From positions 248,001 to 312,000 of the forward strand of contig JBBPTG010000007.1 in assembly GCA_038093975.1 (NCBI GenBank): a stretch of DNA of 64,000 nucleotides, written 5' to 3'. The notes under the pieces are model-generated. The model was not told the origin of the DNA. It did no database searches and saw nothing but the letters and a program-made list of their open reading frames with translations. The position numbers were made by a program, and so were the translations under genes. Source of the stretch: Chalciporus piperatus. Lineage: Eukaryota > Basidiomycota > Agaricomycetes > Boletales > Boletaceae. Shown one piece after another: positions 60,326 through 64,000 of this stretch. Position 1 is the stretch's first letter. The number at the start of each line of letters is the position of its first letter.

Positions 60326-60651
60326 GGCGAGTTGTTGAGGTGTGGTGGTGGGCGATGTTCAAGGGGTGCTCTGCCTTGCCAACTCTGGCGGGACGGGTAT
60401 TTATGCTTCGCGACGGGAGGCTGACTGGGACGCGTCTGGTCACGTGCATTGATTTTTTGCGAAATCAGTATTACGTCATAGATTCTAAAAGCCTCATGAT
60501 TTCCTTGTTGGACATTCGGTTGACGATTTCTCTTGGAAACACTCCACGATGAGTGATATTAGTGATAAATATTGAAAACATCGACAGACCAACGACGAAC
60601 TAACAACTGCTTTCACTGCTGGCACCACCACCACTGCACTACCACACCCTC
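60326..60651. promoter_or_regulatory. divergent promoter region
   Basis: About 330 bases between the secreted-protein gene (-) and the Mpv17-like gene (+). No clear core element. Confidence 0.35.
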
Positions 60652-61587
60652 ATGGCAACTACCCTCACCCTTGCCAAAACATACCGATACTTCTTTTACA
60701 CTCACCCCAATCGTACACTCGCACTGACTGGTGGAACACTCAATGCAGTCGGAGATGTCGTCGCTCAGTTCATCCAGAATGCTGTACGTGTAAACCTCCG
60801 TCCTCGACACCCTTATCTCTGACCCCTTTCTGAATCATTGTCCGCAGCAAACAGAGGAACACCAACGCAGACAAGGCTGGGATGCTGCTCGCACTCTTCG
60901 CTTCTTTTGCTTCGGGGTTGGCATGAGTATGTAGTTTGCCTTCTTTTTGTGAAGTAAACCTTGAACCCGCGAGGCCCTATACTGGGCAGGTGGAACCTTA
61001 TCCTCGAACGCAAGTTCCCTCTCCGTAGACGACGCACTCACAGAGTCTGCTTCAAGGCTCTGTCAAAAAGACTTGCTGCTGACCAGCTCATTATGTGAGT
61101 TTATTGAACTTTGACCGTTTCACTCGTCCGCTGTCTGACCACTGTATCCAGGGCGCCGATAGGTGTATGTACTTCGGACCCTTTACAGTCCTCTGACGTT
61201 GACGTGGGCTTGATAGCTTGCAATATTCATAGGCTCCGTCGGTATCATGGAGGGCAGAACAGGGAATCAAATACGAGACAAATATACTGACATCTACACC
61301 CCTGCTTTATTGACCAACTGGAAAGTCTGGCCCCTAGCACAGGTACGAAATGCAACTTCTGTTCTTTCTTCCCCTCAAATCTCACATCACCCTTCCAGTT
61401 GATAAATTTCCGCTTTATGCCCTTGCCGTATAGAATACCTTTTCAATCCGCCTGCGGTGTCTTTTGGACGCTTTACTTGTCGATACTCAATGCAAAGTAT
61501 GTTATCCATTCAAGACGGAAGGTCCATCTCAAACATTTGCTTTTCAGGGAGGACGAGAAACAAGATAGAGGATCCGCGCTGCGGTGA
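60652..61587 (+). CDS. Mpv17/PMP22-family inner-membrane protein (Sym1-like)
   Basis: Exons 60652-60783, 60848-60926, 60974-61094, 61152-61162 (11 nt), 61233-61342, 61399-61496, 61548-61587; 196 aa. Four-helix channel-like protein; Sym1/Mpv17 members sit in mitochondrial inner or peroxisomal membranes and affect mtDNA upkeep and stress tolerance. Family marks: HPNRTLALTGGTLNAVGDVVAQ, SPILGRWNLILER, ADQLIMAPIGSVGIMEGR (the 11-nt exon gives MAPIG), KVWPLAQLINFRFMPLPYR and GVFWTLYLSILNAK. Ends with a charged EDEKQDRGSALR tail. Confidence 0.92.
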
Positions 61588-61814
61588 ACACTCCATTATA
61601 TCCGTAGACTCGTTCAGATTTTATCCTTTCGCACACCAAATACCTCAAAGTTCCCCTTAATGTAGCCTAGTTGTTGTTTCTTTTGCTTTATTCACGCAAT
61701 TCTTCTGGGTTTTGGGTCCTTGTTTTGTTAATTTATCACATCGGGCACACTTTTGACATGTCTGTTTCAAGTGGAATTCGGTACACATGCCACATATATA
61801 GACCTTTTCCCCAA

Positions 61815-64000
61815 TCACGTCTGCCCGTATTTGGGTTTGAAGTACGCAGGGGGAAGTTTTGAGAGCACATCCACCAGCGGTCTTTCCACGAGTACCATCT
61901 CTCCAGAGCCCAAATAGTCCAAAGCGAGAATTGGCCGATAGTGCGTGATGATCTGCAAATTCCGCGCATCATAAGCGCTATTTTGAAGGTCTGGACGTGG
62001 CGCAAGGTTTGGTACCGCGTGGTGGGTCGCCTCGGGTTTGCGACGTTTTCGCGGTTCAGAGTACCTGCCTAGCCAGTCAAGGCTGATTTTGCAAAGCCAG
62101 GAGGAACCCCAGAAGATGGCTTGTTTTTTAGAGGATGAGGGAGGGAGGAGTGCGGAATAGTTCCTTGGGACGTCGGTCATTTCAACGTCACCGTTGACCA
62201 TCGTCGGCTGAGGTCGAGATGGCTCAAAGATGACGCCAAGCACGGGATCGGGGGTGCTGAACAGTTGTTTTGGAATGCGAGAGTTGAGATCGTGAGCCCA
62301 TTGGGGAACCTCACTATGTTCGACGTCGAATACGTGTATCGTGTTGTCTGGGAGGACAGCCATGAGAATCTGTGGTTTCTCCGGGGTGAAAACCATCACG
62401 TTGGGAGGGTGGGGTAAGGAGGGCAGCGTTGTATGGTACTGCGAGACAGCGTTAGAATGCAATGAACATCAGTAAAAACCCAAACATACCTGGATGGAGT
62501 CGAGATTGAATACGAATGTCCGACATCGCACGTCGCACGTCGCAAGCCATTGTCCGTCCGGGCTTACAGCCATGCGCACCACAGATGGTGGAACCTCCGA
62601 CTGAAGTGGGGTATCGCCGTCGTCTGCCTCCGTATCTTGCGATTGTCCTCTATGTGATCCGCGGACTAATCGGCCACTGCTGAAAGAACTCTGTTTTCGG
62701 TGTTGATTGAACCGCCTTAGCATGGTGGGCTCTTCGGTGCTAAGGTCGATGACGAGGATAAAGGAAGATAACGCAGAGGCTAGGACCATCTTGCTCGAAT
62801 CGGGAGTGAAGACGATGTAACAACTACCAGTCGAACGGGCTCCTTTCGAAGCAGGAATGTGTGCCTCAAGCACAGAAGTCAGCGAGCGAATCCGCCTTGG
62901 CTTCATCTGTCCTGTGGGCTGATGGAAGAGACATCACGATTAAATATTTCCTAGCAGCGAACGCAAGTGAACTCACCGTCGTGCTAAGCTCAAAAAGCTT
63001 CGTCTCATATAAATCTGAAACGACGAGCCAGCGCCCATTGTCCGAAAGGGCACTCGCTATGATATTGGTTTGTACGTTGAGCTCCATCTCAAGCACACGC
63101 TCCCATCCCACCCTCGAATTGGGGTCGGTAGCATTATCTATACCATCAATCACCATCTGGGTACTAGGGATTTCGAGTATACGCCAGATGTTCAACCCTG
63201 TCTCGTGCATACAGGACACAAGTCTTGCGTTCCTGGCTACAGAAAGAACAGAAGAATAAGGAATGCGCCGATAATACGAGTCTTCAAATGTAGAAGCGAC
63301 GCTCGTGGCCAGTGGGTTCACGACACGACCCGCTATCGTGGACGTTGTCATACGCTCAGACAACGCAGGAGTCAAGGCCACCGACATGTCGAGGCCTCCA
63401 GATACGAGGACCGGCGCAGTATAAGGAGCACCAGGGGAAGGTTTTCGTCTGTGCGCTGGGGGAAGTAGACAATGGGGTGGCCACATTGCCAGCGAGCGTA
63501 CGTCGTGTGTGTGCATTCGACGTGAAGCTGACTGGATCCACCGACTGGTGGAGGCGCTTAACGTCAAGGATGAAGCACCTGGCGCGGATGGAACGTAGGT
63601 AAACTGGACAATTTTTTGGTCGACCCCAGATGTGAAGACACTTGTCCCGTCTGGTCCAATCGTTAGACAAAGGACGTCCGCTCCGTGGGCAGCGAAGCTA
63701 TGCGTTTGCGTGCATGTCATCGAATCCCAAAATTTGACCACGCCCAACGAGTCGCCAGATATGATTGTCCCATCGCTGAAAATATGTTAGTTCATACGAA
63801 CTCCAGGATAAACGTAATGATGCTAACGCGAGTACTCCGACTGTCCAGACGAGTGTCCTCTCTCCTTTCATCTTGTCGGTTCCCATTCGATCGGTTGGTC
63901 GCCCCGTACTTATGTCCCATTTTCGCAAGCTGCTATCCGAGCCGCCAGTTACGAGCCACGAATCAGTCCATTCATCTTCTTCATCGTCACTATCCTCGTC
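61815..64000 (-). CDS. UTP4: UTP4/cirhin-type WD40 protein, C-terminal part
   Basis: Subunit of the t-UTP/UTP-A complex of the small-subunit processome, needed for 18S rRNA transcription-processing. Exons visible (minus): 64000 (window edge)-63828, 63775-62977, 62906-62490, 62438-61815; the N-terminus is outside. WD-like blades: DSWLVTGGSDSSLRKWDI, DGTIISGDSLGVVKFWD, DGTSVFTSGVDQKIVQF, and MAVSPDGQWLATCDVR. The C-terminus has the UTP4 signature YRPILALDYLGSGEMVLVER and LSKLPPAYFKPKYG-stop. An acidic DEDSDDEEDE patch near the window edge lies between WD blades. Confidence 0.93.

Overview
This window is nuclear DNA from a filamentous basidiomycete, most likely an Agaricomycete. Nearly every gene is split by short introns (about 46-60 nt, GT-AG with a few GC-AG). 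Genes are densely packed on both strands, and the proteins are fungal types: BIM1-like copper protein, Ctr transporter, LYC1-type acetyltransferase, CBS-PB1 protein and RBR ligase. I see no bacterial-style operons, rRNA genes, CRISPR arrays or intact transposons. I rebuilt gene models by hand from splice sites, reading phase and family motifs. Where I give a protein length, the exon phases close exactly.

Layout. 1-0.5 kb: 3' end of a carotenoid oxygenase. 1.2-3.9 kb: RBM26/27-type RNA-binding protein. 4.3-5.5 kb: unknown protein. 6.3-9.4 kb: tandem pair of LYC1-like GNAT acetyltransferases. 9.5-14.2 kb: MPH1/FANCM DNA helicase, divergent from a G-patch/zinc-finger protein. 16.3-21.8 kb: BET double-bromodomain protein, then a WDR70-type WD40 protein. 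22-22.8 kb: unknown protein.

23-33 kb is rich in metal and sulfur functions: frataxin, a mitochondrial rhodanese, a Ctr copper transporter, a BIM1-like secreted copper protein, two paralogous small proteins of unknown function, and a 3-mercaptopyruvate sulfurtransferase. This region has the longest apparently gene-free stretches.

33-43 kb: V-ATPase subunit C, a multi-KH protein divergent from an RNF14-type RBR ubiquitin ligase, and an acidic unknown protein. 43-64 kb: mostly ribosome biogenesis and translation (URB2, HAS1, eL31, peptidyl-tRNA hydrolase 2, UTP4), interspersed with threonine aldolase, a CBS-PB1 membrane protein, a TMEM33/Tts1-type ER protein, a small secreted Gly-rich protein and an Mpv17/SYM1 protein. 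UTP4 runs off the right edge.

The most notable observations are: the adjacent Ctr and BIM1-like copper genes, with a repeated inverted TTGCTC element upstream of Ctr; several microexons, including a 6-nt exon in PTH2, that normal ORF calling would miss; a long hairpin just upstream of the PTH2 start; the duplicated LYC1-like pair; and the two small paralogues of an undescribed family.
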